Shown here: positions 9,620-19,749 of the stretch, piece by piece
Position numbering within the stretch: the first letter of the stretch is position 1
Layout of the letters: every line of letters starts with the position of its first letter
NCBI GenBank assembly: GCA_009377475.1
Contig: WHTY01000001.1
Coordinates: 95,860 to 159,859 of the forward strand
DNA length: 64,000 nt
Direction: 5' to 3'
Origin: Actinophytocola sp.
GTDB lineage: Bacteria > Actinomycetota > Actinomycetes > Mycobacteriales > Pseudonocardiaceae
Program-made: the position numbers and the translations under genes
Notes under the pieces: generated by a model
The model's database searches: none
Told to the model about the DNA's origin: nothing
What the model saw: only the letters and a program-made list of their open reading frames with translations

Positions 9620-10993
9620 ATGACCCGCATGCTCCCTAGTACCGAGTTCGCCCTGTTGTCGCGCATCGCCACCGAACAGGCGAACGGCCGCGCGCCGTCG
9701 CTGGTCGCTGGCGTCGTGCGCGACGGCGAGCTGGTGTGGTCGAGTGGCCGTGGCTTCGTGGACGACGTCCCGCCCACCGACGACACGCAGTACCGGCTCG
9801 GCTCGATCACCAAGAGCCTCACGGCCGCGCTGGTCATGCGGCTGCGCGACGAGGGCAAGCTCGACCTCAACGACCGCGTGGACGCGCACCTCGACGACGC
9901 CAAGACCGAGACGTTCGGACGGCTGACCATCGCGCAGCTGCTCGCGCACACGTCCGGCATCACGTCGGAGTCGCCGGGCTCGTGGTGGGAGCGCAGCGTC
10001 GGCGACACGTGGGAGGCGCTGGCCGCCGACCTCACGCCCGACGAGCTGAAACTGCGCGCCGGGAAGCAGTTCCACTACTCCAACACCGGCTACGGCATCC
10101 TCGGCGAGATCGTCGCACGGCGGCGCGAGTCGACGTGGCTGGACGTGCTGCGCGACGAGATCCTGACGCCGCTCGGCATGTCTCGCACCACCACGCATCC
10201 GGAGGGCGCGGCGGCGAAGGGCTGGGCGGTGCACCCGTTCGCGGACGTCGTCCTGCCCGAGCCGACGCCGGACGCGGGCGCCATGGCCCCCGCAGGGCAG
10301 CTCTGGTCCACGGTCACCGACCTGGCGCGCTGGACGTCGTTCACCGGTGGACACAGCGGCGACGTGCTGCATCCGGACACCGTCGCGGAGATGCGCCAGG
10401 CGGCCGCGGTGGACGACGGCGACGTCTGGGCGATGGGCTACGGCCTCGGCTTCCAGCTCGTCCGGCAGAACGGGCGCAGCTACGCGGGCCACACCGGGTC
10501 GATGCCGGGCTTCGTGGCGTGCTCGATGGTCGACCAGACGTCGGGCACCGGCGCGCTGGCGATGGCGAACACGACGGCGGGCGTCGGCATCCTCGGCGTG
10601 GTCATCGACCTGATCCGCACCGCGGACGAGCGCGAACCGGCACTGCCCGAGCCGTGGCGGCCCGCCGATATCGACCTCAAGCTGCTGGAGCTCACCGGGC
10701 TGTGGCACTGGGGGCCGTCGCCGATGCACGTCAAGGTGCTGCCGAACGGGTGGCTCGACCTGGTGCCGATTAGCGCGGGCAGACGATCCCGGTTCCGCCA
10801 GGTGGGTGACGACCTGTGGGAAGGGCTCGACGGCTACTACGCGGGCGAGACGCTGCGCGTCGAACGGGACGCCCAAGGAGTGCCGCAGCACCTCAACCTG
10901 GCGACGTTCATCTTCACCCGGACGCCGTACGACCCGACCGCGCCCATTCCCGGGGGCGTCGATGAGGCAGGGTGGCGCCCCGCGACCGACTGA
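9620..10993 (+). CDS. beta-lactamase-fold serine hydrolase
   Basis: Penicillin-binding-protein-like hydrolase (class C beta-lactamase/esterase family), about 457 residues. The catalytic SxxK is in LGSITKSLTAAL (~residue 72), the YxN tyrosine in HYSNTGYGILGEIVA (~155), and the third motif HTG in YAGHTGSMPGF (~295). A ~110-residue C-terminal domain follows. No signal peptide or TM is seen, so it is probably cytoplasmic. ATG 9620 (MTRMLPSTEF) was preferred over ATG 9629 on position only. The last 12 codons lie in a 35-bp tandem duplication. Natural substrate unknown. Confidence 0.85.
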   Translation: MTRMLPSTEFALLSRIATEQANGRAPSLVAGVVRDGELVWSSGRGFVDDVPPTDDTQYRLGSITKSLTAALVMRLRDEGKLDLNDRVDAHLDDAKTETFGRLTIAQLLAHTSGITSESPGSWWERSVGDTWEALAADLTPDELKLRAGKQFHYSNTGYGILGEIVARRRESTWLDVLRDEILTPLGMSRTTTHPEGAAAKGWAVHPFADVVLPEPTPDAGAMAPAGQLWSTVTDLARWTSFTGGHSGDVLHPDTVAEMRQAAAVDDGDVWAMGYGLGFQLVRQNGRSYAGHTGSMPGFVACSMVDQTSGTGALAMANTTAGVGILGVVIDLIRTADEREPALPEPWRPADIDLKLLELTGLWHWGPSPMHVKVLPNGWLDLVPISAGRRSRFRQVGDDLWEGLDGYYAGETLRVERDAQGVPQHLNLATFIFTRTPYDPTAPIPGGVDEAGWRPATD

Positions 10994-11028
10994 GTCGACG
11001 AGGCAGGGTGGCGCCCGCGTCCAACTGA
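10958..11028. repeat. two tandem ~35-bp units spanning a stop codon
   Basis: GTCGATGAGGCAGGGTGGCG (10958 on) and GTCGACGAGGCAGGGTGGCG (10994 on) start two units of 36 and 35 bp, each ending in ACTGA. The first unit supplies the C-terminus and stop of the hydrolase; the second is noncoding. Confidence 0.75.
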
Positions 11029-11039
11029 ATCGAATGTAG

Positions 11040-12218
<1,179 letters not shown>

Positions 12219-12227
12219 GGCTCTGGT

Positions 12228-12280
12228 GTTACGAAGGGCTTCTTACTTGCGTCTGGCGCAAGTAAGAAGTCCTTCGTAAC
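12228..12280. terminator. serC terminator hairpin
   Basis: A 24-bp stem (12228-12251 / 12257-12280, one mismatch) with loop TCTGG begins 10 bp after the serC stop. The arm reads GTTACGAAGGGCTTCTTACT then TGCG. Confidence 0.85.
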
Positions 12281-12408
12281 ATCTCACCCTCGCCCATCCG
12301 CGTGATCAACTAGACCAGATTGGGCGGAGTATCGGCGTGGCTCGACCGTCAAGCCGACGCGCCGATTTACTGTTACCACTCGGATAGGTGACGTCGCGGG
12401 AGGCGGGA

Positions 12409-13248
12409 ATGCGAGCGCTACGGGTTGTCGGGCTGCACGAGGACGGGAAGTCCATCGTGTGCGAAGACACCGAGCGCGGGGAGAAGTTCCTGCTCCCGGC
12501 CGACGAACGGCTTCGTGCCGCGGCACGCGGCGATATCACCCGGCTCGGACAGATCGAGATCGAGTTGGAGAGCCAGATGCGCCCACGCGAGATTCAGGCC
12601 CGCATTCGTGCCGGCGAGACCGTCGAGCAGCTCGCGAGCAGCGCAGGCATCCCGCAGCAACGTGTGGAGCGCTTCGCCTATCCCGTGCTGCTTGAGCGCG
12701 CCCGCACCGCGGAGTTGGCCCAGGACGCCCACCCGGTGCGCGAGGACGGCCCCGACGTGCGCACGCTCGGCGAGGTCGTCGCGTACGCGTTCGGCGTGCG
12801 CGGACAGGACTACACCACTGCGGCATGGGACGCCTGGCGCGGCGACGGCGGCAAGTGGATCGTCTGCCTCCACTGGCAGACCGGGCGCTCGGACAACCGC
12901 GCGCACTGGTCGTTCGCCCCCGGCGCGCACGGCGGCACCGTGACCGCGCTGGACGACCACGCCGCTGACCTGCACGATCCCGACGTCCGTCGGTCGCCAC
13001 GCACGCTGCGCCCCGTCACGGAGGAAACGGACGACACGCAGGCGATGCTCGACCCGGCGTGGGAGACAGAGCCGGAGGACGCCACGGTCATCGAGGCCCC
13101 GCTGCCCACGCAGGCCGAGGCGGAGGCCGCGCCGGAAGCGCCAACGGACGACGTCCCGCCGACGCCGCGCCGCAAGGCCAAGAAAAGCCACCCGGTCGTC
13201 CCTGCCTGGGAGGACGTCCTGCTCGGCGTGCGCAGCCAGCGCGGCTGA
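12409..13248 (+). CDS. sepH: SepH septation protein (DUF3071)
   Basis: Cell-division protein that in Streptomyces and mycobacteria binds FtsZ and stimulates its assembly. The protein has 279 residues. An N-terminal DUF3071 domain (~residues 1-165) holds the helix-turn-helix-like stretch RPREIQARIRAGETVEQLAS followed by AGIPQQRVERFAYPVLLERA. A conserved WDAWRGDGGKWIV segment follows, then an acidic disordered tail (AEAEAAPEAPTDDVPPTPRR) and a short conserved end, KKSHPVVPAWEDVLLGVRS. The start MRALRVVGLHEDG at 12409 fits the family N-terminus, with GGGAGG upstream; GTG 12388 is the alternative. Confidence 0.9.
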   Translation: MRALRVVGLHEDGKSIVCEDTERGEKFLLPADERLRAAARGDITRLGQIEIELESQMRPREIQARIRAGETVEQLASSAGIPQQRVERFAYPVLLERARTAELAQDAHPVREDGPDVRTLGEVVAYAFGVRGQDYTTAAWDAWRGDGGKWIVCLHWQTGRSDNRAHWSFAPGAHGGTVTALDDHAADLHDPDVRRSPRTLRPVTEETDDTQAMLDPAWETEPEDATVIEAPLPTQAEAEAAPEAPTDDVPPTPRRKAKKSHPVVPAWEDVLLGVRSQRG

Positions 13249-13307
13249 CAGCGGGAACCCGGTAGCCTTCCGCCGCGTCTCAGGACCACCGAGGCAGGAG
13301 GGACCGC

Positions 13308-13712
13308 ATGACCGGATACCGGGTGAACGTCGCCGAGCTTGGCAAGCTCATCACCGCGCTTGAGGACGGCGCGCAGCAGGTCAGGGACGCCAACAAGAGC
13401 CTTGCCGCGCATGGCCAGCTCGGCATGCTCGGCCACGAGGCGCTGACCGACTCGGCGCACGAGTTCGAGGAAACGTGGCGCTACGGGCTGGGCAAGCTCG
13501 ATGAGGCGGCGGAAGCCGTCATCGAGCGGCTGCACAGCGCCAAACGCAACTACCAGGAGCTCGACGAGGCGCACGCCGAGCTGTACGACACGACCATGCC
13601 GGACATCCAGCCGGCCGGCGTCCCCGGCGGCGGCTGGACCGGCAAGGGGCCGCACGAGGACGGCCTGCCCGGCGGGAACGGCCCCATCGACAAAGCCCTG
13701 GACGGGTCGTGA
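13308..13712 (+). CDS. small EspC/WXG100-like type VII secretion protein
   Basis: Protein of 134 residues, helical for residues 1-95 with a glycine/proline-rich tail. It resembles ESX-secreted EspC/WXG100-type proteins: two long helices split near residue 45, a WRYG turn-like motif (EETWRYGLGKLDEA), and YQELD shortly after, which matches the YxxxD/E type VII secretion signal. Start ATG 13308 follows GGCAGGAGGG. The stop overlaps the next gene's GTG by 4 bp (GTGA), so the two are probably co-translated as secretion partners. The family call rests on these features and context, not on a search. Confidence 0.7.
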   Translation: MTGYRVNVAELGKLITALEDGAQQVRDANKSLAAHGQLGMLGHEALTDSAHEFEETWRYGLGKLDEAAEAVIERLHSAKRNYQELDEAHAELYDTTMPDIQPAGVPGGGWTGKGPHEDGLPGGNGPIDKALDGS

Positions 13713-14905
13713 CCCGCGGGTTCGACGCGCTCGGATTCGATCCGGCGCCGGGCGAGCTCGGCCGCGTGGAGACCAGCGCGGAACAGTACCAGCGGGTCCG
13801 TGATCGCCTCGGGTTCGCGCGCGACGCGATCAGCGCCATCGTCAACCAGACCGGCAGCTGGGAAGGCGAGGCGAGCGAGGCGTTCGCGCGGCGGGTCGGG
13901 GACCTGCCCGAGTACCTGGCCGCCGCTGCGCGGTCGATGTCGCAGGCAGCCGCCGCGCTCACCGACTGGCACGCCGAGCTGAGCGAGCTGCGACGACGAG
14001 CGTGGGAGCTTGAGCTCCAAGCACGAAAGGCCCGCGACGAGGCGGCGGCGGCACGGAACGACCCGGCGTTCGGGCTGGCCAACCAGGTCTTCACCGATCC
14101 GGACCGGCTGCGGGCGGCGAACCAGGAGCTGGCGGAAGCACGACGGCGGCTCGACACCGCCCTCGCGGACGTCGACGGCGTGCTGGCGTCGGCAGAACGG
14201 CTCCAGCAGCAACACGACGACGCCGCCCACCGCATCGCAGAACTTCTCGACAAAGCGCGCGACCTCGCGCCAGCGGATCCGGGCGTACTCAGGAGGACAC
14301 TCGAGGCGGCAGGCGACGCCTTCACCACGGCCGCGCTGGCGTTCGGGGAGGCCCACATGGACGCCACGCGCTTCATCGGCGACGTCATCGAGGACAACGC
14401 GAACGTCATCGCCAACGCATCGGACGTCCTGGGTGACGTGAGCACGTTTCTCGCTGCGGCGGGCGATGGTCTCAACGTGGTACCCGTTCTCGGACAGATC
14501 GGTGACCAAGCACTCAATCAGGTCTCGCGGCAGCTCGGGGTGGCAGCGCTCGCGGGCCACGCTGTCGCGCGGTTGGCAGGCGGAGAAGAGGCCGTGCCCA
14601 ACGAGACACTCGCCATCGACATCGGAGGTCTCGTCACGGCGTCGGTGCCCGGCTCTGGTGTGAGGTCGCTGGTCGTCCAGGGAGGAGTCGAAGGAGCCGC
14701 CGGCGACGACGCCGCCACGATCTACGACAACCTCGGCCAGTACTGGATGCCGCGCGATCTCCGGCAAGGTCTTGAGTACACCCTCGGCGCGGCGGGTCCG
14801 GTCGCCGTGGCCCTGGAGAACGCCGTCGCCGACGGCATCGACGAGGACAATGCGACTCAATCCGAACGCGAGCGCGAGCGTGCCGAGGAGCGGGTGTGGG
14901 AATGA
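13709..14905 (+). CDS. putative type VII-secreted protein with N-terminal WXG domain
   Basis: Protein of 398 residues. Residues ~20-190 are strongly helical and contain a WxG motif in QTGSWEGEASEAFARRVGDL, typical of WXG/LXG-like N-terminal domains of T7SS substrates, followed by coiled-coil-like stretches (RRAWELELQARKARDEAAAA). Residues ~230-320 are glycine- and alanine-rich and hydrophobic (LNVVPVLGQIGDQALNQVSR, GGLVTASVPGSGVRSLVVQG). The C-terminus ends in a highly charged SERERERAEERVWE. No known toxin domain was recognised. It sits in a four-gene operon with a small WXG-like partner upstream and two unknown genes downstream. Confidence 0.7.
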   Translation: MTRGFDALGFDPAPGELGRVETSAEQYQRVRDRLGFARDAISAIVNQTGSWEGEASEAFARRVGDLPEYLAAAARSMSQAAAALTDWHAELSELRRRAWELELQARKARDEAAAARNDPAFGLANQVFTDPDRLRAANQELAEARRRLDTALADVDGVLASAERLQQQHDDAAHRIAELLDKARDLAPADPGVLRRTLEAAGDAFTTAALAFGEAHMDATRFIGDVIEDNANVIANASDVLGDVSTFLAAAGDGLNVVPVLGQIGDQALNQVSRQLGVAALAGHAVARLAGGEEAVPNETLAIDIGGLVTASVPGSGVRSLVVQGGVEGAAGDDAATIYDNLGQYWMPRDLRQGLEYTLGAAGPVAVALENAVADGIDEDNATQSERERERAEERVWE

Positions 14906-15561
14906 CCGAATCGGCACCGGGACTACTACTCACACCGCCACCAGGTTTCGTGGGACTACCGTTGCATGCGGACGAACGGGACACCGCGGCAGGTATCGAC
15001 TCGCTCACCGCGAAGCTGGTTCCGCACGCTAGCGAGCACGCCGCCGACCTGCCTCGCTATGTCACGTGGTTCGCGCACCTGCTCGCGGAGAAGAACATCC
15101 GGCTGTACGGGCAGTTCGCCGTCGAGGTACGTGACAAGGCAGTGCTCGCTGACCTCGCGGCCGCAGTCGTCCCGCTGGACGTCGACAGCGACGACCAACT
15201 CGTCGCGTTGCGCAACCACCGCGACGTCGTGGTCGCACAGCTGCGCCAGCGGTATCTGGCACACCACCCGCACGCGCACACCACTGTGACCCGGCTGGCG
15301 CTTGGTCCGGCGATGGTCGCGGTGACCGCTGGGGAGTACCGCCTGCCACCGGACCTGACCGGGCACGAAGCCGTACTGCCCCGCATCGCGGCGGAGTTCC
15401 AGATCCCGACGCCGGATGGCGCCCACGTCGTGCTACTGACGGCGAGCACCGCGCACGATGCCGCCTGCCAATCCATGCTGACAGCGGCGACGCGGGTCGC
15501 GAACAGCGTCCGCGTGACGCGATCCCAGCCAGACGCCGCGGCAGCGACCCCGTCGGCGTAA
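14902..15561 (+). CDS. hypothetical protein of the T7SS-like operon
   Basis: Soluble protein of 219 residues, not recognised. The ATG overlaps the upstream TGA (ATGA, 14902-14905), indicating one operon. It begins with a proline-rich LLLTPPPGFVGLPL stretch and contains VTWFAHLLAEKNIRLYGQFA and VTVTAGEYRLPP-like beta segments (AMVAVTAGEYRLPPDLTGHE). By position it could be an accessory or immunity/chaperone protein for the secreted product; nothing in the sequence decides this. Confidence 0.65.
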   Translation: MTESAPGLLLTPPPGFVGLPLHADERDTAAGIDSLTAKLVPHASEHAADLPRYVTWFAHLLAEKNIRLYGQFAVEVRDKAVLADLAAAVVPLDVDSDDQLVALRNHRDVVVAQLRQRYLAHHPHAHTTVTRLALGPAMVAVTAGEYRLPPDLTGHEAVLPRIAAEFQIPTPDGAHVVLLTASTAHDAACQSMLTAATRVANSVRVTRSQPDAAAATPSA

Positions 15562-15563
15562 CC

Positions 15564-16496
15564 ATGACGACAGCCGTTCTGCTGCTGCTCGCGGTGCCCC
15601 TGGTAGGGATCGCCATCGCACATGCCGTTCTGCATCTCATGGCGTTGGTGTCCAGCACTCGTGAATCACAGCGCACGCTGCTTGCTAGCGAGTGCTTCTC
15701 CGGACTGCCCACGGTGGTCGTCGCGCCGCAGCAATGGAGTCTGTCGCCCTACGACATCCGGATGATGGCCGCACGGCGCGGGTACCAGGAGGCGCCACCG
15801 CCCGCACCGCACCTGCTCGCGTTTCGCCACGCGCCAGCGGCGGTGCGGCAGCCGGTTCACCGTGGCGACGACCAGGCTCCCGCACGGGTCGCCGCAGAAC
15901 TCACCTCGCGTGGCTTCGCGTGGCTCACGCCCTCCGAGATCGGCGGCACGGTCGCCGATGTCACCGCACTCGCCGCGCACCACGGCGCACAGATCCTGCG
16001 CCAGTACGGCGATCACCTGAATCCGCTGCTACTTGTCAGTACGTGGCAGGTCGGATCGCTGGTGGAACTCGTCCCAGAGACGGACCGTGCGCCGCTCCGA
16101 TCTCGAACACGGATACTGACACGCGGCGGCATCAACCTGGGTGCGACAGTGGCCACAGCCGTCATCATCACCGTCGGCCTGATGGCATCGAGCGGGATGT
16201 GGATCATCCTCACCATGGTGCCGGTGCTCTATCTTGCTGACCTCACCGTCTTCCTGCTGTTCAGCGCTCGCGACTCGACAACGGAACGGACGACGCGACT
16301 GCTGCGGGAGTTCGACGGCCGCAGCAAAATCCCGATCGTCAAACGCCATTACCGGCTCGACCGGCTTGCCATCCTCGATGTCGCGGCCGAGTTCGGCTAT
16401 GAGTACTCGAAGTTCTGGAATCATCGACGCCCCACGACCCGCTGGTACGAGGAATGTCTTGTCTTCGAGCCCCGAGCCGCCGTCCCGCATCCCTAA
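15564..16496 (+). CDS. hypothetical membrane protein of the T7SS-like operon
   Basis: Protein of 310 residues starting 2 bp after the previous stop. One TM segment lies at the extreme N-terminus (VLLLLAVPLVGIAIAHAVLHL). Two more lie near residues 195-235 (VATAVIITVGLMASSGMWII and LTMVPVLYLADLTVFLLFSA). The ~170 residues between them and the C-terminal ~75 are soluble. No family recognised. As the only membrane protein of the operon it could anchor or protect against the 398-residue product; inference only. Its 3' end overlaps the convergent DUF2537 gene by 4 bp. Confidence 0.65.
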   Translation: MTTAVLLLLAVPLVGIAIAHAVLHLMALVSSTRESQRTLLASECFSGLPTVVVAPQQWSLSPYDIRMMAARRGYQEAPPPAPHLLAFRHAPAAVRQPVHRGDDQAPARVAAELTSRGFAWLTPSEIGGTVADVTALAAHHGAQILRQYGDHLNPLLLVSTWQVGSLVELVPETDRAPLRSRTRILTRGGINLGATVATAVIITVGLMASSGMWIILTMVPVLYLADLTVFLLFSARDSTTERTTRLLREFDGRSKIPIVKRHYRLDRLAILDVAAEFGYEYSKFWNHRRPTTRWYEECLVFEPRAAVPHP

Positions 16497-17143
16497 AGCA
16501 ACAGCACCAACGCGCCGATCCAGGACACCGCAAGGCCCACCGCCGCGCCGAAGCACACCCACCGCACGATCGGCACCCGCCTGCCGAGCCACAGCGACGG
16601 CAGCAGCCCGCCGCTGACCACCACGGCGGCGGCGAACGCGATCCAGCCTTGCGTCGCGCGTTCCAGTGTCGAGACCAGCCCGAGCATCCCCACCGCGACG
16701 ACGACCGTCATCAGCGCGGACACGGCGAGCCCGGTCGCCCACGGCGTCGGCTCGCCCGGCGAGCGCTGGAACAGCCCCTGGTCGTAGCCGCGCGCGTGCC
16801 GAGGCCCACGACGTCGGCCGTCATCCGGACTGGGGACGACGACGGTCGCCATATCGGTCACCGGATCGCGGTACTGCACGGTCATGTGCATCTCGGTGGC
16901 CACCCTTCCGGCGAGCTGACGTCCCCGGCGAGACACTACCCCGACGGCGTCCTGCCCAGGGTCGGACAGCGCCGCGCTCTGTCCGGTCGCCGCCTTGCGC
17001 ATCGCGGCGGCCACCCGCGCCCATTCGTGCAGCGCAGCGGCGAGGTCGGGACCGAGCGGCAACTGTTCCGGCGCCAGTTCGTGCCCGGCATCGGAGCCGC
17101 TCCGGGCGAGCACGGCGCGGTCACCCCGAACCCGCAGCTCCAC
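16493..17143 (-). CDS. DUF2537 membrane protein
   Basis: Protein of about 216 residues. The N-terminal ELRVRGDRAVLAR...LPLGPDLAAALHEWARVAAAM is the DUF2537 signature region. Four hydrophobic segments fill residues ~135-216 (TGLAVSALMTVVVAVGMLGL, AFAAAVVVSGGLLPSLWLG, VRWVCFGAAVGLAVSWIGAL). GTG 17143 has GGGGAGG upstream. Homologues sit between sepH and trmH-like genes in mycobacteria (Rv0882 region), matching this position apart from the inserted T7SS-like operon. Function unknown. Confidence 0.8.
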   Translation of the reverse strand: MELRVRGDRAVLARSGSDAGHELAPEQLPLGPDLAAALHEWARVAAAMRKAATGQSAALSDPGQDAVGVVSRRGRQLAGRVATEMHMTVQYRDPVTDMATVVVPSPDDGRRRGPRHARGYDQGLFQRSPGEPTPWATGLAVSALMTVVVAVGMLGLVSTLERATQGWIAFAAAVVVSGGLLPSLWLGRRVPIVRWVCFGAAVGLAVSWIGALVLLL

Positions 17144-17180
17144 TGCGCCTCCCCACTCCAATTCCGCTGTTCGGTCTAAC

Positions 17181-17993
17181 TTAGCTCACCCGGTGGGCAA
17201 GTTCGTAGCAGGCGATCGCACCAGCCGTGGCGACGTTGAGCGAGTCAACGCCTTCGGCCATGGGAATGCGGACCGCGACGTCGGACGCCTCGATCGCAGC
17301 GTCGGTCAGCCCGTCGCCCTCCGCGCCGAGCAGGACCGCGATGCGCTCGCCCTCGCGGGGTTGGACGTCGTGGAGCGAGACGGCGTTCCGTCGCGGTGTC
17401 AGCGCGGCGACGCGGAACCCGCTGTCCCGCAACGTCTTCAGCGCCTCGGGCCACTCTTCGGCCGTGGCGAACGGGACCCGCAGCACGTGGCCCATCGACA
17501 CACGCACGCTGCGCCGGTACAGCGGGTCGGCGCAGCCCGCGCCGAGCACAACGCCGTCGACGCCGAGCGCGGCCGCGTTGCGGAACAGCGCGCCGATGTT
17601 CTCGTGATCCCCGACGCCCTCCAGCACGACGACGGTCCGCGCGGACGCCGCGAGCTCCGCGACCGACGGCTGGGGCACCTTGTCGGCCACGGCGAGCACA
17701 CCCCGGTTCAGGTGGAAGCCGACCACGGTCGCCATGACGTCGGCGGAGGCGACGTAGGCGGGGCAGTCGACGTCGACGAGGTCGTCACGGAGTTCGTCAA
17801 GGCGTCGCGCCACACCGAGTATCGCGCGGACCCGGTAAGGCGACGCGATCAACCGGCGGACGACGACAGTCCCTTCCGCGATCACCAGTCCCTTGCCGCC
17901 GGGACGATCCGGCCGCCGGTCGGCGCGTTTGAGATCCCGGAAGTCATCGACGCGGTCGTCGTCGGGATCGGCGATGACGATCTGGGTTGCCAC
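17181..17993 (-). CDS. TrmH/SpoU-family RNA 2'-O-methyltransferase
   Basis: SAM-dependent ribose methyltransferase acting on tRNA or rRNA. The protein is about 270 residues. An N-terminal substrate-binding region (~1-105, with FRDLKRADRR and GLVIAEGTVVVRRLI) precedes a SPOUT knot domain. Motif 1 is in VLEGVGDHENIGALFRNAAA (Asn-Ile-Gly and Arg). Motif 2 is VLLGAEGDGLTDAAI, motif 3 IPMAEGVDSLNVATAGAIA. GTG 17993 (MATQIVIADPDDDRV) was chosen by family N-terminus; an upstream in-frame start at 18032 is possible. The target nucleotide is not evident. Confidence 0.9.
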   Translation of the reverse strand: MATQIVIADPDDDRVDDFRDLKRADRRPDRPGGKGLVIAEGTVVVRRLIASPYRVRAILGVARRLDELRDDLVDVDCPAYVASADVMATVVGFHLNRGVLAVADKVPQPSVAELAASARTVVVLEGVGDHENIGALFRNAAALGVDGVVLGAGCADPLYRRSVRVSMGHVLRVPFATAEEWPEALKTLRDSGFRVAALTPRRNAVSLHDVQPREGERIAVLLGAEGDGLTDAAIEASDVAVRIPMAEGVDSLNVATAGAIACYELAHRVS

Positions 17994-18203
17994 GCTACGA
18001 CTGTGCCACTGGCCACGGCGTTCCCTACGCATGGGTGAGGCCGTTAGGAGACGTTCTTCGCAAGGCGTATCACAGTGAATGCACAGCGTTAACTCTCACT
18101 CACCGAGAGCACCAGTTTGGCCGCTAGCTGGGGCGTCCATCCCTGTGTCACGGTTGTTCGCTGGGGGTTCGCCGTAGGCCTACGGAGAGGGAAGCGGGGC
18201 GCG

Positions 18204-19688
18204 ATGGGCAACGACGTACTGGCGAACTCCACAGATCGAGCACACTACCGCTACAAGGTGCAGCGCTGCCTTGACTCGATCGAGCAGATGCTGGCGGAGG
18301 GCCGGTTCTGCGAACAACCGCAACGGATCGGGCTCGAACTGGAGCTGAACCTCATCGACGGCGGCATGCGACCGTCGATGAGCAACGGCGAGGTGCTGGA
18401 CCACCTCGGCGATCCGGTGTTCACCGCGGAGCTCGGCCAGCACAACATCGAACTGAACATGCCGCCCCGCACGCTCCAGGGCGCCACACTGCGCGACTGG
18501 GACGCCCACCTGCGCGCCTATCTCGCCAAAGCCGACGTCGCGGCGGGCGAGGCTGGCGCGAGCCTCGCCATGATCGGCATTCTGCCGACGTTGTCCGAGG
18601 AGCACTTCGAGTCGAAGTGGTTCACGAGCAACGCCCGCTACGCCCTGCTCAACGACGAGATCATCGCCGCGCGCGGCGAGCTCACCAACCTCGCGATGGA
18701 GGGCCCGCCGCTGCCGGGACGACGTCCCGATGTGCTGCGCAGCCAGGCCGACTCCATCCTGCCGGAAGCGGCGTGCACGTCGACGCAACTGCACCTGCAG
18801 GTCGGGCCCGACGAGTTCGCGTCGTTCTGGAACGCATCGCAGTGCCTGGCCGGGGTGCAGCTCGCGATCGGCGCGAACTCACCGTTTCTGCTGAACAAGG
18901 CGCTCTGGCAGGAGACGCGGATCCCGCTGTTCCTCCAGTCGACCGACACCCGGCCGCAGGAGTTGAAGAACCAGGGCGTGCGACCGAGGGTGTGGTTCGG
19001 CGAGAAGTGGATCACGTCGATCTTCGATCTGTTCGAGGAGAACGTCCGATACTTCCCCGGTCTGCTGACCGAGATCGATCCCGAGGACCCGATCGACGTC
19101 CTCGCATCCGGCGGCGCGCCGCGGCTCACCGAGCTCAGGACGCACAACGGCACGGTGTGGCGCTGGAACCGTCCGGTGTACGACGTCGTCGACGGCGTCG
19201 CGCACCTGCGCGTGGAGAACCGGGTGCTGCCAGCTGGACCGACGGTGGCCGACGTCGTCGCGAACGCGGCGTTCTTCTACGGCGCGCAACGGGCGCTGGC
19301 GCAGGCGGAACGTCCGGTGTGGTCGGCGATGGCGTTCCAGGCGGCGGAGGACAACCTCCAGCGCGGCGCGCGCGACGGCATGGACGCCAAGCTCTACTGG
19401 CCGGAGGTCGGCTGGACCAGCCCGGACGACCTGGTGCTGCGCGTGCTGCTGCCGCTGGCGTACGAGGGGTTGATCTCGGCGGGAGTGTCCGCGCGGGCGG
19501 CGGACCGCTACCTCGGCATCATCGAGCAGCGTTGCATCGCGCGGCGCACCGGGTCGTCGTGGCAGCGCGAATGCGTCGACCGGCTGGAAAGCGCAGGGGC
19601 GGACAGGGAATCCGCGCTGCGGGACATGCTCATCCGCTACACCGACCACATGCACGCGGGCGACCCGGTGCACACCTGGCAGCTGTAG
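18204..19688 (+). CDS. glutamate-cysteine ligase (GCS2) family protein
   Basis: Carboxylate-amine ligase of the GCS2 family, 494 residues. Motifs are RIGLELELNLIDGG near the N-terminus (metal/ATP-binding glutamates), PVFTAELGQHNIELNMPPR, SILPEAACTSTQLHLQVGPD, AIGANSPFLLNKALWQETRI and VLPAGPTVADVVANAAFFYG. It probably ligates glutamate to an amine through gamma-glutamyl phosphate; cysteine is the family's best-known substrate but is not proven here. ATG 18204 (MGNDVLANSTDRAHYRYK) follows GAGAGGGAAG. It lies next to sodA, which would fit a redox role; that is inference. Confidence 0.82.
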   Translation: MGNDVLANSTDRAHYRYKVQRCLDSIEQMLAEGRFCEQPQRIGLELELNLIDGGMRPSMSNGEVLDHLGDPVFTAELGQHNIELNMPPRTLQGATLRDWDAHLRAYLAKADVAAGEAGASLAMIGILPTLSEEHFESKWFTSNARYALLNDEIIAARGELTNLAMEGPPLPGRRPDVLRSQADSILPEAACTSTQLHLQVGPDEFASFWNASQCLAGVQLAIGANSPFLLNKALWQETRIPLFLQSTDTRPQELKNQGVRPRVWFGEKWITSIFDLFEENVRYFPGLLTEIDPEDPIDVLASGGAPRLTELRTHNGTVWRWNRPVYDVVDGVAHLRVENRVLPAGPTVADVVANAAFFYGAQRALAQAERPVWSAMAFQAAEDNLQRGARDGMDAKLYWPEVGWTSPDDLVLRVLLPLAYEGLISAGVSARAADRYLGIIEQRCIARRTGSSWQRECVDRLESAGADRESALRDMLIRYTDHMHAGDPVHTWQL

Positions 19689-19708
19689 GCGCGTTTCGGC
19701 TCCCACAT

Positions 19709-19749
19709 CGTGGGCGAGAACGTCGCGTTGATCACCCGGTTCGCCCACG
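19709..19749. terminator. weak hairpin after the GCS2-family gene
   Basis: A perfect 9-bp stem CGTGGGCGA (19709-19717) / TCGCCCACG (19741-19749) with a 23-nt loop lies between the ligase stop and sodA. The loop is long, so terminator function is uncertain. Confidence 0.45.
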
